Notes: generated from the letters alone by a model not told the origin. Shown: positions 51,193 through 60,766, counted from the first letter of the stretch. The stretch is DNA of 64,000 bases from Streptomyces sp. NBC_00286 (GCF_036173125.1 NZ_CP108054.1:3224001-3288000), one strand, 5' to 3'. Made by a program: numbers and translations.

Positions 51193-52494
51193 TCAGGAGG
51201 CCTCGTTGATCAGCTCGTCGATCTCCGCGTCGGCGGCCTTGGTGGCCTCCGCGACCGACGTGCCCTTGAGGATGTCGAGCAGCATCAGCTCGAGCGTTTC
51301 CTTCTTCTCGACAGCGGCCCAGCCCGGCGCGATCGGCGTGAACCAGGCGTCCGGCACGGCGTTCGCGATCGGAGCCGTCTCCGGCTTGGCCTTCAGCGGT
51401 TCCAGCTGCTTGGTGTTGTTCGGCAGGATGTCCTTCTCGGCGAGCGCCGCCTCGGACTTCTCGCTGGTGAAGATCGAGATCCAGTCCTGTGCCAGGTCCT
51501 GGTTCTCGGACTTGGAGACGGTGGCCAGATCGGAGCCGCCGATGAAGCTGGGCAGCGCCTTGCCGTTCGGGCCGGGCATGCCGGCGGTGACGATCTTGTC
51601 CTTGAGCTTGGGGTTGCCGTTGGCCGCCGGGTCGATGACGCTGCCGGACTCCCAGCCGTTGCCGTAGATCAGGGCCGTCTTCTGGTTGGCCATGACGTTG
51701 GCGTGGTCCTGCTCGTCCTTGGTTTGGTCACCGTTGTTGTACTTCTTGACCAGGTCGACGTAGTGCTGGATGCCCTTCTGCGCCTCGGGTGAGGAGAGCG
51801 TGGCCTTCCACTTCTTGCCGCCCTCGTCGTACTCGGCGATCTGTCCGCCGTAGGCGGCGACGTACGACATGGCGGCGTACCAGTAGCGGCCCGGCAGATA
51901 GAGCGGGGAGAACGCCTTGTCCTTCTTGCCGTACTCGGCCTCGACCTGGTCGAGCGCCTCGGTCAGCTCGGCCTCGGTCTCGGGGAGGGTGGCCTTGCCG
52001 GTGGCGGCCTTGAACATGTCCTTGTTGTAGATGGCCACACGCGCACCGGCGTAGTAGGGCACGCAGTACATCTTGCCCTCGTAGGAGCAGGTGTCCTTCA
52101 GGCCGTCGATCCAGGTGTCGGAGTTGTCGTACTTCTTCTCGTCGATCTCGCCGAGGGCCCCGTTGAGGATGTACGTCATGGTCTCGGTGTTGCCGAGCTC
52201 GACCACGTCGGGGAACTTGTCGCCGGACAGGGCGGCGTCGAGCTTCTTGGTCTTGTCGCCCCACTGCTGGTACTGGACGTTGACCTTGACGCCCGGGTAC
52301 TTCTCGTTGAACTCGGTGTTGGCCTGCTTCACCAGCTCCGGCCAACTCGTCTGGGCATCCACCATCAGCCAGACCGTCAACTCGCCCTTGCGGTCCTTGG
52401 GATCCTCGGCCGCCTTGCTGCCGCCGCCTCCGCACGCCGCGATGGAGACCATCATGCCCGCGACACCGACGGCCGCGATGAGCTTGCGCTTCAT
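51193..52494 (-). CDS. dasA: Chitobiose/GlcNAc ABC transporter binding lipoprotein DasA
   Basis: This 433-residue family-1 solute-binding lipoprotein has the signal MKRKLIAAVGVAGMMVSIAA then Cys21 followed by GGGG. Binding-domain motifs include GELTVWLMVDAQTSWPELVK, KFPDVVELGNTETMTYILNG and YAGARVAIYNKDMF. It captures chitobiose or GlcNAc outside the cell. ATG at 52494 has GAGGAGGGG. Two dre sites lie upstream, so DasR controls it. Confidence 0.97.
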   Translation of the reverse strand: MKRKLIAAVGVAGMMVSIAACGGGGSKAAEDPKDRKGELTVWLMVDAQTSWPELVKQANTEFNEKYPGVKVNVQYQQWGDKTKKLDAALSGDKFPDVVELGNTETMTYILNGALGEIDEKKYDNSDTWIDGLKDTCSYEGKMYCVPYYAGARVAIYNKDMFKAATGKATLPETEAELTEALDQVEAEYGKKDKAFSPLYLPGRYWYAAMSYVAAYGGQIAEYDEGGKKWKATLSSPEAQKGIQHYVDLVKKYNNGDQTKDEQDHANVMANQKTALIYGNGWESGSVIDPAANGNPKLKDKIVTAGMPGPNGKALPSFIGGSDLATVSKSENQDLAQDWISIFTSEKSEAALAEKDILPNNTKQLEPLKAKPETAPIANAVPDAWFTPIAPGWAAVEKKETLELMLLDILKGTSVAEATKAADAEIDELINEAS

Positions 52495-52518
52495 GTCACC
52501 CCTCCTCGCCTGGCCACC

Positions 52519-52534
52519 AGTGGTGTAGACCAGT
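52519..52534. promoter_or_regulatory. DasR-responsive element (dre) candidate 3, dasA
   Basis: AGTGGTGTAGACCAGT matches the dre core TGGTCTAGACCA at 11 of 12 positions. It is 25 bp upstream of the dasA start. Confidence 0.85.
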
Positions 52535-52542
52535 AGCCGAAG

Positions 52543-52558
52543 ATTGGCCTAGACCTAG
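52543..52558. promoter_or_regulatory. DasR-responsive element (dre) candidate 4, dasA
   Basis: ATTGGCCTAGACCTAG matches the dre core at 10 of 12 positions and lies 24 bp (centre to centre) from candidate 3. Confidence 0.75.
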
Positions 52559-52687
52559 AGGGGTGTCAACGGCGAACAGGCCCGTCCGGACGTCCGTTAC
52601 GAGAACTACATATTCAAGAACCTTTAAGCAGGAAAGTGGCAAAAAGAGCAGGTGGGCTCGCCGGCCCCGGGTGGACCACTTAAATGT

Positions 52688-52703
52688 GGTGGACTAGACC
52701 AGA
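52688..52703. promoter_or_regulatory. DasR-responsive element (dre) candidate 5, dasR
   Basis: GGTGGACTAGACCAGA matches the dre core at 11 of 12 positions. It lies 135 bp upstream of dasR, consistent with autoregulation. The 343-bp dasA-dasR interval otherwise holds no gene. Confidence 0.82.
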
Positions 52704-52714
52704 GGTAATGGTGA

Positions 52715-53602
<888 letters not shown>

Positions 53603-53703
53603 CGGCTGAAGCAGCATCAGGAGTGTTGCTGCAGGCGGTGTAGCGCAACCGCTGTTCCTGCTTTACGGTCCCCCCGTCGCCGCATGGACGGGAGGACCAC
53701 CCG

Positions 53704-55842
53704 GTGCGCACCGCGAAGACTCGATCCATCGTCATCTGGACGCTCGTCGCGCTGGTGGGCGCGACGGGCTGGGCCGTACTGGCGCTCTCGCGGGGCGAGG
53801 AGGTGTCGGCCGCCTGGATGGTGGCGGCGGCTCTCGGCTCGTACGCCATCGCCTATCGCTTCTACTCGAAGTTCATCGCGAACAAGGTCCTCAAGGTCGA
53901 CAAGACCCGGGCCACGCCCGCCGAGCGTCTCAACAACGGCATCGACTTCCATCCGACCGACCGACGCGTGCTGCTCGGCCATCACTTCGCGGCGATCGCC
54001 GGCGCGGGCCCACTGGTGGGACCTGTACTGGCCGCGCAGATGGGCTACTTGCCCGGCACCATCTGGATCGTCGCCGGCGTGATCTTCGCGGGCGCCGTGC
54101 AGGACATGGTCGTGCTGTTCTTCTCGACGCGCCGCGACGGCAGGTCGCTCGGGCAGATGGCGCGCGAGGAGATCGGCCCGTTCGGCGGCGCGGCCGCCCT
54201 GCTCGCCGCCTTCGCCATCATGATCATCCTGCTCGGGGTACTGGCCCTGGTCATCGTCAACGCCCTTGCCGAGTCGCCCTGGGGCACCTTCTCCATCGCG
54301 ATGACCATCCCGATCGCCCTGCTGATGGGCTTCTACCTGCGGGTGCTGCGGCCAGGCCGGGTCACCGAGGTCTCGCTGATCGGCATCGCGCTGCTGCTGC
54401 TCGCGCTGGTCTCCGGCCGGTGGGTCGCGGAGTCGACGTGGGCCGACGCGTTCACGCTGGCGCCCTCGACGCTGGTGATCTGGCTGGTGGCGTACGGCTT
54501 CATCGCCTCGATCCTGCCCGTGTGGATGCTCCTTGCGCCGCGCGACTACCTCTCCACGTTCATGAAGATCGGCACCATCTTCCTGCTCGCGCTCGGCGTC
54601 GTCGTCGCCCTGCCGACGCTGAAGATGGACGCGGTCACGGACTTCGCCTCACGCGGCGACGGTCCGGTCTTCGCGGGCTCGCTCTTCCCGTTCGTCTTCA
54701 TCACCATCGCCTGCGGCGCACTGTCCGGCTTCCACTCCCTCATCTCCTCCGGTACGACGCCGAAGATGATCCAGAAGGAGACGCAGGTCCGGATGATCGG
54801 ATACGGCTCCATGCTCATGGAGTCGTCGGTCGCGGTCATGGCGCTGATCGCGGCGTCGATCATCGACCCGGGTCTGTACTTCGCGATGAACGCGCCCGCC
54901 GGTGTCATCGGGGACTCGGTGCAGAACGCCTCGCAGGTGGTGGGGAGTTGGGGCTACCAGATATCCCCCGAGGACCTTGCGGCGGCGGCACGGAACGTCG
55001 AGGAGGCGTCCCTGCTGTCGCGGACCGGCGGCGCTCCCACGCTCGCGATCGGTATCTCGGACATCTTCTCCCAGATCACCGGGGACAGTCTGCGCGCGTT
55101 CTGGTACCACTTCGCGATCATGTTCGAGGCGTTGTTCATCCTGACCGCGCTCGACGCGGGCACCCGCGTGGGCCGCTTCATGCTCCAGGACACCCTGGGC
55201 AACGTCTACAAGCCCTTCAAGAACGTGAGCTGGAAGCCCGGACTCGTCATCACCAGCGGCATCGTCTGCGGTCTGTGGGGCTACTTCCTGTGGGTGGGCG
55301 TCCATGAACCGCTCGGCGGCATCAACCAGTTGTTCCCGATCTTCGGCATCTCCAACCAGCTGCTCGCGGCGGTCGCGCTGGCCGTCTGTACGACGCTGCT
55401 GGTGAAGTCCGGGCGCCTCAAGTGGGCCTGGGTCACCGGGATTCCGCTCGCGTGGGACGCCACGGTGACGCTGACGGCGAGCTGGCAGAAGGTGTTCTCG
55501 AGCGATCCGCGCGTCGGCTTTTTCAAGCAGCGCTCGGTATACCAGGACGCCATCGACCGGGGTGAGGTGCTCGCGCCCGCGAAGACCATGGACGACATGC
55601 GTACCGTCGTCACCAACTCCACCGTGGACGGCGTCCTTTCGGCGGTCCTCGCACTGCTCATCGTGATCGTGATCGTGGACGCTGCCAGGGTGTGCATCAG
55701 GCATGTACGCCGCCCCGCGCTCTCCACGCTCAGCGAGGCACCGTACGTGGAGTCGAAGATCGTCGCCCCGGCCGGGCTGATCCCGACCCGCCAGGAGAAG
55801 GAGGAGGAACGTGATGCTGTCGGGGCTGCTCCGGGTTCTTAG
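53704..55842 (+). CDS. cstA: CstA family peptide/pyruvate transporter (carbon starvation protein)
   Basis: This 712-residue protein has about 16-18 membrane segments and the CstA motifs DFHPTDRRVLLGHHFAAIAG, PLVGPVLAAQMGYLPG, GAVQDMVVLFFSTRRDGRSL, and ALSGFHSLISSGTTPKMIQK. CstA transports pyruvate or peptides under carbon limitation. GTG at 53704 has GGGAGG upstream. The small ybdD gene overlaps its last 29 bp, the usual arrangement. Confidence 0.95.
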   Translation: MRTAKTRSIVIWTLVALVGATGWAVLALSRGEEVSAAWMVAAALGSYAIAYRFYSKFIANKVLKVDKTRATPAERLNNGIDFHPTDRRVLLGHHFAAIAGAGPLVGPVLAAQMGYLPGTIWIVAGVIFAGAVQDMVVLFFSTRRDGRSLGQMAREEIGPFGGAAALLAAFAIMIILLGVLALVIVNALAESPWGTFSIAMTIPIALLMGFYLRVLRPGRVTEVSLIGIALLLLALVSGRWVAESTWADAFTLAPSTLVIWLVAYGFIASILPVWMLLAPRDYLSTFMKIGTIFLLALGVVVALPTLKMDAVTDFASRGDGPVFAGSLFPFVFITIACGALSGFHSLISSGTTPKMIQKETQVRMIGYGSMLMESSVAVMALIAASIIDPGLYFAMNAPAGVIGDSVQNASQVVGSWGYQISPEDLAAAARNVEEASLLSRTGGAPTLAIGISDIFSQITGDSLRAFWYHFAIMFEALFILTALDAGTRVGRFMLQDTLGNVYKPFKNVSWKPGLVITSGIVCGLWGYFLWVGVHEPLGGINQLFPIFGISNQLLAAVALAVCTTLLVKSGRLKWAWVTGIPLAWDATVTLTASWQKVFSSDPRVGFFKQRSVYQDAIDRGEVLAPAKTMDDMRTVVTNSTVDGVLSAVLALLIVIVIVDAARVCIRHVRRPALSTLSEAPYVESKIVAPAGLIPTRQEKEEERDAVGAAPGS

Positions 55843-56014
55843 GTCGGTGCGGTGGTACGTACGGGAGTTGACCGACGAGTCCGCGTACGACCGTTACGCC
55901 ACCCATGTCCGTACGGCACATCCGGACGCACTCGTGCCGTCCCGTCGCGAGTTCGAGCGGGAGCGTACTGAGCGTCAGGAGTCGGATCCCCGGCAGGGGT
56001 TCCGTTGCTGCTGA
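55814..56014 (+). CDS. YbdD/YjiX family protein
   Basis: This 66-residue protein has WYVRELTDESAYDRYATHVR and HPDALVPSRREFERERTERQ, as in YbdD/YjiX, small proteins always next to CstA-type transporters. ATG at 55814 is preferred over the GTG at 55811, because GGAGG has better spacing. It overlaps cstA by 29 bp and ends in Cys-Cys. Confidence 0.9.
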   Translation: MLSGLLRVLRSVRWYVRELTDESAYDRYATHVRTAHPDALVPSRREFERERTERQESDPRQGFRCC

Positions 56015-56143
56015 TCACACGTGGTCGCCACGGAATGCGCACATTTACTTCCGTATTCCGGACGGGGGTTCCATAGGGCGGAACTGTCCCTTAGATTTCC
56101 TGCGCGTTGCAACTGGTAATCAGTGAGGGGACGGAACCGCGAT

Positions 56144-56452
56144 ATGTCAGAAGCGACAGAGGCGCCGGATGCGCCAAGAGCGTCTGAAGTGAAGCCACCG
56201 GTGGTGACACCGGTCCGTGTGGTGATCGGCCTCTGCCTGTTCGCGCCGTTCGTGGCGATGCTCTGGGTGGGCTCGTACGCCAAGACGGATCCCACGTTCA
56301 TCGGCATCCCGTTCTTCTACTGGTACCAGATGGCCTGGGTGCTCATCTCCACGGCGCTCACGATGATCGCGTACCAGCTGTGGCAGCGTGACCAGCGCGC
56401 CCGCAAGGCCGCCCGGTCCGAGGCCTCCCAGAACGGGGGTGCGTCGGCATGA
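56144..56452 (+). CDS. DUF3311-like small membrane partner of the symporter
   Basis: This 102-residue protein has two membrane segments: PVRVVIGLCLFAPFVAMLWV and FYWYQMAWVLISTALTMIAY, with a charged C-terminus. Such small proteins are encoded directly before SSS symporters and are probably their accessory subunit. The ATG of the symporter overlaps its stop (ATGA). ATG at 56144 is the supported start. Confidence 0.87.
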   Translation: MSEATEAPDAPRASEVKPPVVTPVRVVIGLCLFAPFVAMLWVGSYAKTDPTFIGIPFFYWYQMAWVLISTALTMIAYQLWQRDQRARKAARSEASQNGGASA

Positions 56453-58077
56453 AGGACGGCGTGAACGGCGTCGCACTCGCCGTCTTCATCTTCTTCTTCC
56501 TGGCCGTCACGGTCATGGGCTTCCTGGCCTCGCGCTGGCGCAAGGCCGAGAACGAGAACAGCCTCGACGAATGGGGCCTGGGCGGACGGTCGTTCGGCAC
56601 CTGGGTCACCTGGTTCCTGCTCGGCGGCGACCTCTACACGGCCTATACGTTCGTGGCGGTCCCGGCGGCGATCTACGCGGCAGGCGCGGCCGGCTTCTTC
56701 GCCGTGCCGTACACGATCCTCATCTACCCCCTGATCTTCACCTTCCTGCCGCGGCTCTGGTCGGTGTCGCACAAGCACGGCTATGTGACGACCTCGGACT
56801 TCGTGCGCGGGCGGTTCGGCTCGAAGAGCCTGTCGCTGGCGGTGGCCGTGACCGGCATCCTCGCCACGATGCCGTACATCGCCCTCCAACTGGTCGGCAT
56901 CCAGGCCGTCCTTGACGTGATGGGCGTCGGCGGCGGCGAGAACACGAACTGGTTCATCAAGGACCTGCCGCTGCTCATCGCCTTCGGCGTGCTGGCCGCG
57001 TACACGTACTCGTCGGGGCTTCGCGCCCCCGCGCTGATCGCGTTCGTGAAGGACACCCTGATCTACATCGTGATCGCGGTGGCCATCATCTACATCCCGA
57101 TCAAGCTGGGCGGCTTCGACGACATCTTCGCCGCGGCCAGCGACGCGTACAGCCAGACCAACGAGGCGACGGGGGCGCCGCGCGGTGCGCTGGTCCCGGC
57201 CGAGGCGGGCCAATGGACGTACGCCACGCTGGCGTTGGGCTCCGCGCTCGCGCTGTTCATGTACCCGCACTCGATCACGGCGACGCTGTCCTCACGCAGC
57301 CGTGAGGTGATCCGGCGCAACACCACGATTCTGCCGCTGTACTCCCTGATGCTGGGCCTGCTCGCGCTGCTGGGCTTCATGGCGATCGCGGCCGGGATCA
57401 AGGTGGAGAACGGGCAGTTGGCGATCCCGCAGCTCTTCGAGACGATGTTCCCCGACTGGTTCGCGGGTGTCGCCTTCGCGGCGATCGGTATCGGCGCGCT
57501 CGTACCGGCGGCGATCATGTCCATCGCGGCGGCGAACCTGTTCACCCGCAACATCTACAAGGACTTCATCAAGCCCGACGCGACCGCGGCGCAGGAGACG
57601 AAGGTTTCGAAACTCGTCTCGCTGCTCGTAAAGGTGGGCGCGCTCGCCTTCGTCCTGACCATGGACAAGACGGTCGCGATCAACTTCCAGCTCCTGGGCG
57701 GCATCTGGATCCTCCAGACCTTCCCCGCCCTGGTCGGCGGCCTGTTCACCCGCTGGTTCCACCGCTGGGCGCTGCTCGCGGGCTGGGCGGTCGGGATGGT
57801 GTACGGCACGGTGGCCGCGTACGGGGTCGCCTCGCCGACCCAGAAGCACTTCGGCGGCTCCAACGCGGAGATCCCCGGTCTCGGGGAGATGGGGTACATC
57901 GGGCTGACGGCGTTCGTCCTGAACGTGGTGGTGACGGTGGTCCTGACGTTCGTGCTGCGCGCGGCGAAGGCGCCTGATGGTGTCGACGAGACGTCGCCGG
58001 GGGATTACACGGCGGATGCGGGGGATGCGGGGGTGCAGGTGGAGCTGCCGCCGGCTACGGCGGGGGCGGGGCACTAG
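56449..58077 (+). CDS. Sodium:solute symporter family permease (MctC/monocarboxylate type)
   Basis: This 542-residue SSS transporter has 13 predicted membrane segments, starting GVNGVALAVFIFFFLAVTVM. It carries the SSS motifs LLGGDLYTAYTFVAVPAAIY and PHSITATLSSRSREVIRRNT. Related actinobacterial proteins (MctC) import acetate, propionate and pyruvate. The gene is coupled to DUF3311 and lies beside cstA, so this region serves small organic-acid uptake. Confidence 0.9.
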   Translation: MKDGVNGVALAVFIFFFLAVTVMGFLASRWRKAENENSLDEWGLGGRSFGTWVTWFLLGGDLYTAYTFVAVPAAIYAAGAAGFFAVPYTILIYPLIFTFLPRLWSVSHKHGYVTTSDFVRGRFGSKSLSLAVAVTGILATMPYIALQLVGIQAVLDVMGVGGGENTNWFIKDLPLLIAFGVLAAYTYSSGLRAPALIAFVKDTLIYIVIAVAIIYIPIKLGGFDDIFAAASDAYSQTNEATGAPRGALVPAEAGQWTYATLALGSALALFMYPHSITATLSSRSREVIRRNTTILPLYSLMLGLLALLGFMAIAAGIKVENGQLAIPQLFETMFPDWFAGVAFAAIGIGALVPAAIMSIAAANLFTRNIYKDFIKPDATAAQETKVSKLVSLLVKVGALAFVLTMDKTVAINFQLLGGIWILQTFPALVGGLFTRWFHRWALLAGWAVGMVYGTVAAYGVASPTQKHFGGSNAEIPGLGEMGYIGLTAFVLNVVVTVVLTFVLRAAKAPDGVDETSPGDYTADAGDAGVQVELPPATAGAGH

Positions 58078-58082
58078 GGGGT

Positions 58083-58300
58083 GGGGCCGGGGGGTGTTTC
58101 GCCCCCCGCCGCCCTTACCCATCCCATACCAAGGGGTTCCGCCCCTGGACCCCGCTGGGGGCTGCGCCCCAGACCCCCTCAGGGCTGCGCCCCTGCCCCC
58201 CACGGGGCTCCGCCCCGGACCCCGGCCATGAGCTGCGCCCCCGGACCCCCTTCGGGGCTCCGCCCCGGACCCCGTTCGGGGGCCAGCCCCCGGACCCCCG
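58083..58300. repeat. Degenerate tandem GC-rich repeats after the symporter
   Basis: The words GGGGCTGCGCCCC, GGGCTGCGCCCC, GGGGCTCCGCCCCGGACCCC recur about eight times with intervening GACCCC. Similar inverted words continue at 58370-58480. They can form many small hairpins. No gene is supported in 58078-58516. Confidence 0.75.
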
Positions 58301-58301
58301 C

Positions 58302-58350
58302 TCCTCAAGCGCCGGACGGGCTGATATTCAGCCCGTCCGGCGCTTGAGGA
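58302..58350. terminator. 23-bp perfect hairpin, conserved Streptomyces terminator-like element
   Basis: Arms 58302-58324 and 58328-58350 are perfectly complementary with loop TAT. The stem contains CAAGCGCCGGACGGGCTGA. This sequence type is frequent in Streptomyces intergenic regions, as I recall. Confidence 0.88.
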
Positions 58351-58503
58351 CGAGGCCGTTCAGGCCGATGCGGGGTCTGGGGCGGCAGCCCCAGCGGGGC
58401 CCAGGGGCAGAGCCCCTGGTGGGGGCTCGGGGCAACGCCCCGAGGATGGGACGGGTAGGGGCGGCGGGGGCGAACTCCCCCCAGCGGCACAACCGCCCGC
58501 CGC

Positions 58504-58509
58504 TACGCT
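58504..58509 (+). promoter_or_regulatory. -10 element for leaderless nucleoside hydrolase mRNA
   Basis: TACGCT is 7 nt upstream of the GTG at 58517; no Shine-Dalgarno is present. Confidence 0.55.
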
Positions 58510-58516
58510 GGCCACC

Positions 58517-59506
58517 GTGCCCCTTCCCTCACCGATCGTCCTCGACAGTGACCCCGGCATAGACGACGCCCTGGCCCTCCAGTACCTCCTCGGTACAGGG
58601 CTGTGGGACCTGAAGGCCTACACCTCCGTGGGAGGCAACCTCCCCGCCGAGCAGACGTACCTCAACGCCCGAGCCCTCGCCCGAGCAATGCGCATCGACG
58701 CCGACGTCCCCGTCCACCGAGGCGCCGGCCGCCCCCTGACCCGCCTCCCCTACACGTCCGCGTCCGCCTTCCACGGCAAGGCAGGCCTAGGCAACGAGAC
58801 ACTGCCCGACTCCACGGCCCCGCACCCGACGGAGTCGTCGGCACAGGCACTGCTACGCCTGTCCCGCGAGTACGAAGGCGAACTCACCGTCTGCGCCACA
58901 GGCCCGCTCACCAACGTGGCCATCGCCCTGCTCGAGGACCCGGCCTTCGCCCACCGCGTCAAGAAGTTCGTGTTCATGGGCGGCGCCGCGCAGGTGCCCG
59001 GAAACATCACCCCGGTCGCCGAGTTCAACATCTGGGCCGACCCGGACGCCGCCGAGGTGGTCGTCTCGTCCGGCATCCCGTTCACGATGGTCGACCTGGA
59101 CGCCTCGCTCCGCTGGCTCCTCCGGCCCGCCGACCTGGCGGTCTTGGAGGCGGCGGGCGCGGGCACGGCCCTGGCCGCCCGCCTGCTGCGGGTGTACATG
59201 GACGCGTACCGCCTCCACGGCGGCGGCGACGCCTGCCCGCTGCACGATCCGCTCGCGGTGGGCGTGTGCGCGGACGAGTCGTTCATCACGGCCGCGGAGG
59301 GCGCGGTCATCGTCGAGTCCGCGAGCGAACTCACCCGCGGCAAGACCGTGTTCGCCCCAGCTGGCGCCCATCGCGCCTACTACGCCGACTCCCCCACCCT
59401 CACCACCCGCCTGACCGTCACAGGCCGCGTGGCCCTCGGCCCGGGCCCCCGCGACTTCGTGAAGGACTTCGTGGCGACACTGCCGCAGTGGCCGGGCATG
59501 GGCTGA
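58517..59506 (+). CDS. Inosine/uridine-preferring nucleoside hydrolase
   Basis: This 329-residue enzyme has the Ca-binding N-terminal cluster PIVLDSDPGIDDALAL (Asp10, Asp16, Asp17), FMGGAAQVPGNITPVAEFNI followed by WADPDAA, and HDPLAV near residue 245. It hydrolyses N-glycosidic bonds of nucleosides for salvage. The start is leaderless-like. Tandem repeats of 13-14 bp follow. Confidence 0.92.
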   Translation: MPLPSPIVLDSDPGIDDALALQYLLGTGLWDLKAYTSVGGNLPAEQTYLNARALARAMRIDADVPVHRGAGRPLTRLPYTSASAFHGKAGLGNETLPDSTAPHPTESSAQALLRLSREYEGELTVCATGPLTNVAIALLEDPAFAHRVKKFVFMGGAAQVPGNITPVAEFNIWADPDAAEVVVSSGIPFTMVDLDASLRWLLRPADLAVLEAAGAGTALAARLLRVYMDAYRLHGGGDACPLHDPLAVGVCADESFITAAEGAVIVESASELTRGKTVFAPAGAHRAYYADSPTLTTRLTVTGRVALGPGPRDFVKDFVATLPQWPGMG

Positions 59507-59578
59507 GATCCCGCACTGAAATCCCCGCACTGAGTCCCGTACCGAGATCCCCGCACGAGGTCCCCGTACAGAGCCCCC
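59505..59578. repeat. Short tandem repeats between nucleoside hydrolase and GNAT
   Basis: About five copies of a 13-14-bp unit (GAGATCCCCGCAC with variants) run from the stop codon of the nucleoside hydrolase gene. No spacer-like sequence separates them. Confidence 0.7.
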
Positions 59579-59631
59579 AGCGCAGGGAAAACCACAGGCC
59601 GTTGTCACACCCGTGATGCACACTGCACCGC

Positions 59632-60135
59632 ATGGACATCGCGATCAGGCAGGCAGCCCCGGAGGAGTACGAGACCCTCGGCGAGATCACCGCGCAGGCC
59701 TATCTCGGGGACGGCCTGCTCGACTTCGGAGAGAGCGACGGGTACCTGGACGAGCTGCGGAACGTCGCCAAGCGCGCCGCCGCGGCCGAGGTGCTGGTCG
59801 CCGTCGAGCACGACCGCGTGCTGGGCGGCGTGACCTTCGTACCCTCCGGCGGACCGATGGCCGACATCGCGGAACCCGGTGAGGCCGAGATACGGATGCT
59901 CGCCGTCGCCCCGGAGTCCCGCGGCCGAGGCATCGGAGAGGCCCTCGTACGCGCCTGCATGGACCGCGCACGAGCCGAAGGCTGCGCAGGCATCGTCCTG
60001 TCGACCCAGCGCGCCATGCACGCAGCCCACCGCATCTACGAACGTCTCGGCTTCGCCCGCGCCCCAGAACGCGACTGGAACCCGATCCCCCACCTCGACG
60101 ACCTCAACCTGCTGGCCTACGAGTTGGAGCTGTAG
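59632..60135 (+). CDS. GNAT family N-acetyltransferase
   Basis: This 167-residue acetyltransferase has IAIRQAAPEEYETLGEITAQ, EIRMLAVAPESRGRGIGEAL near residue 85 (acetyl-CoA loop) and AHRIYERLGFARAPERDWNP. The substrate is unknown. It ends 6 bp before the stop of the convergent RHH-like gene. Confidence 0.9.
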   Translation: MDIAIRQAAPEEYETLGEITAQAYLGDGLLDFGESDGYLDELRNVAKRAAAAEVLVAVEHDRVLGGVTFVPSGGPMADIAEPGEAEIRMLAVAPESRGRGIGEALVRACMDRARAEGCAGIVLSTQRAMHAAHRIYERLGFARAPERDWNPIPHLDDLNLLAYELEL

Positions 60136-60141
60136 AGGCCG

Positions 60142-60381
60142 TCACCACACGCGCGAGTCTTCAACCTCCGCTCGCGCGTCAGCGACCTCCGCCTGATAGG
60201 CAGGGTCGTTGCGCCACTCGTCCAACTCGGCGGCGGCGCGCCGGTATTGCTCACGCACGTACGCCTCGTGCACAGCCATTCCGATCGCCTCCGCCGGAGT
60301 GACGCGCCAGGCAGCAGCCAGCTCTTCCAGCTCGCGATACGTCTCGTCGTCCGGGCGGAAGCTGATGGTCTCCGGCGTCAT
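60142..60381 (-). CDS. Ribbon-helix-helix-like small protein (antitoxin-like)
   Basis: This 79-residue protein begins MTPETISFRPDDETYRELEE, the spacing of an RHH N-terminal strand and helix, followed by AEAIGMAVHEAYVREQYRRA and a charged tail (DARAEVEDSRVW). Such proteins are usually antitoxins, but no toxin gene is adjacent on the same strand. The ATG at 60381 lies 6 nt after a -10 TACGGT, implying a leaderless mRNA. Confidence 0.7.
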   Translation of the reverse strand: MTPETISFRPDDETYRELEELAAAWRVTPAEAIGMAVHEAYVREQYRRAAAELDEWRNDPAYQAEVADARAEVEDSRVW

Positions 60382-60387
60382 GGAGGC

Positions 60388-60393
60388 ACCGTA
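60388..60393 (-). promoter_or_regulatory. -10 element for leaderless RHH-protein mRNA
   Basis: TACGGT (minus strand) is 6 nt upstream of the ATG at 60381. Confidence 0.5.
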
Positions 60394-60439
60394 ACGCAAC
60401 GCCCCGCGCCCGCGCGTCCCACCGAGGCTCCGCCACACA

Positions 60440-60455
60440 ACACAACATGTGGGGT
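60440..60455. promoter_or_regulatory. NrdR box 1
   Basis: ACACAACATGTGGGGT resembles the 16-bp NrdR box with an ACATGT centre. Box 2 lies 32 bp downstream (centre to centre). Confidence 0.8.
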
Positions 60456-60471
60456 GCACTCCCCAAGCCCA

Positions 60472-60487
60472 ACACAACATGTATGCT
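60472..60487. promoter_or_regulatory. NrdR box 2 overlapping the nrdA -10
   Basis: ACACAACATGTATGCT shares its first 11 bases with box 1. A -10 hexamer TATGCT (60482-60487) overlaps its end. Spacing of about three helical turns is the NrdR hallmark. Confidence 0.82.
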
Positions 60488-60489
60488 CA

Positions 60490-60625
60490 TCCTCGCTGCC
60501 GCCGCAGGGGAATCCGGTGCGAATCCGGAACTGTCCCGCAACGGTGTACTTGTGCATGTCTGTCCCCGGGACGGCCGTGCCCGAGCGTCAGTCCGAGGAC
60601 CTGCCGGCAGCGTGCCCAGGCCAAG
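60490..60625 (+). ncRNA. Cobalamin (adenosylcobalamin) riboswitch
   Basis: The conserved core GGGGAATCCGGTGCGAATCC starts near 60507, followed by ACTGTCCCGCAACGGTG. The B12-box region reads GAGGACCTGCCGGC near 60595. Boundaries are approximate. In S. coelicolor the class Ia nrdABS operon is repressed by B12 through such an element; here it precedes nrdA by about 140 nt. Confidence 0.92.
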
Positions 60626-60766
60626 CCGGCCCGGGTGACCATGACGTCCGGGCCTCGCGGAGTGGGCCGGTGGACGCGGCGTCCCGCTGCCGCAGTGCGC
60701 GTACGCCCGTGTCGCCCCGAACCCCCTCTCCACGCTGGCCCCTTACCGAGCGAGGGAGAGCCCCAC

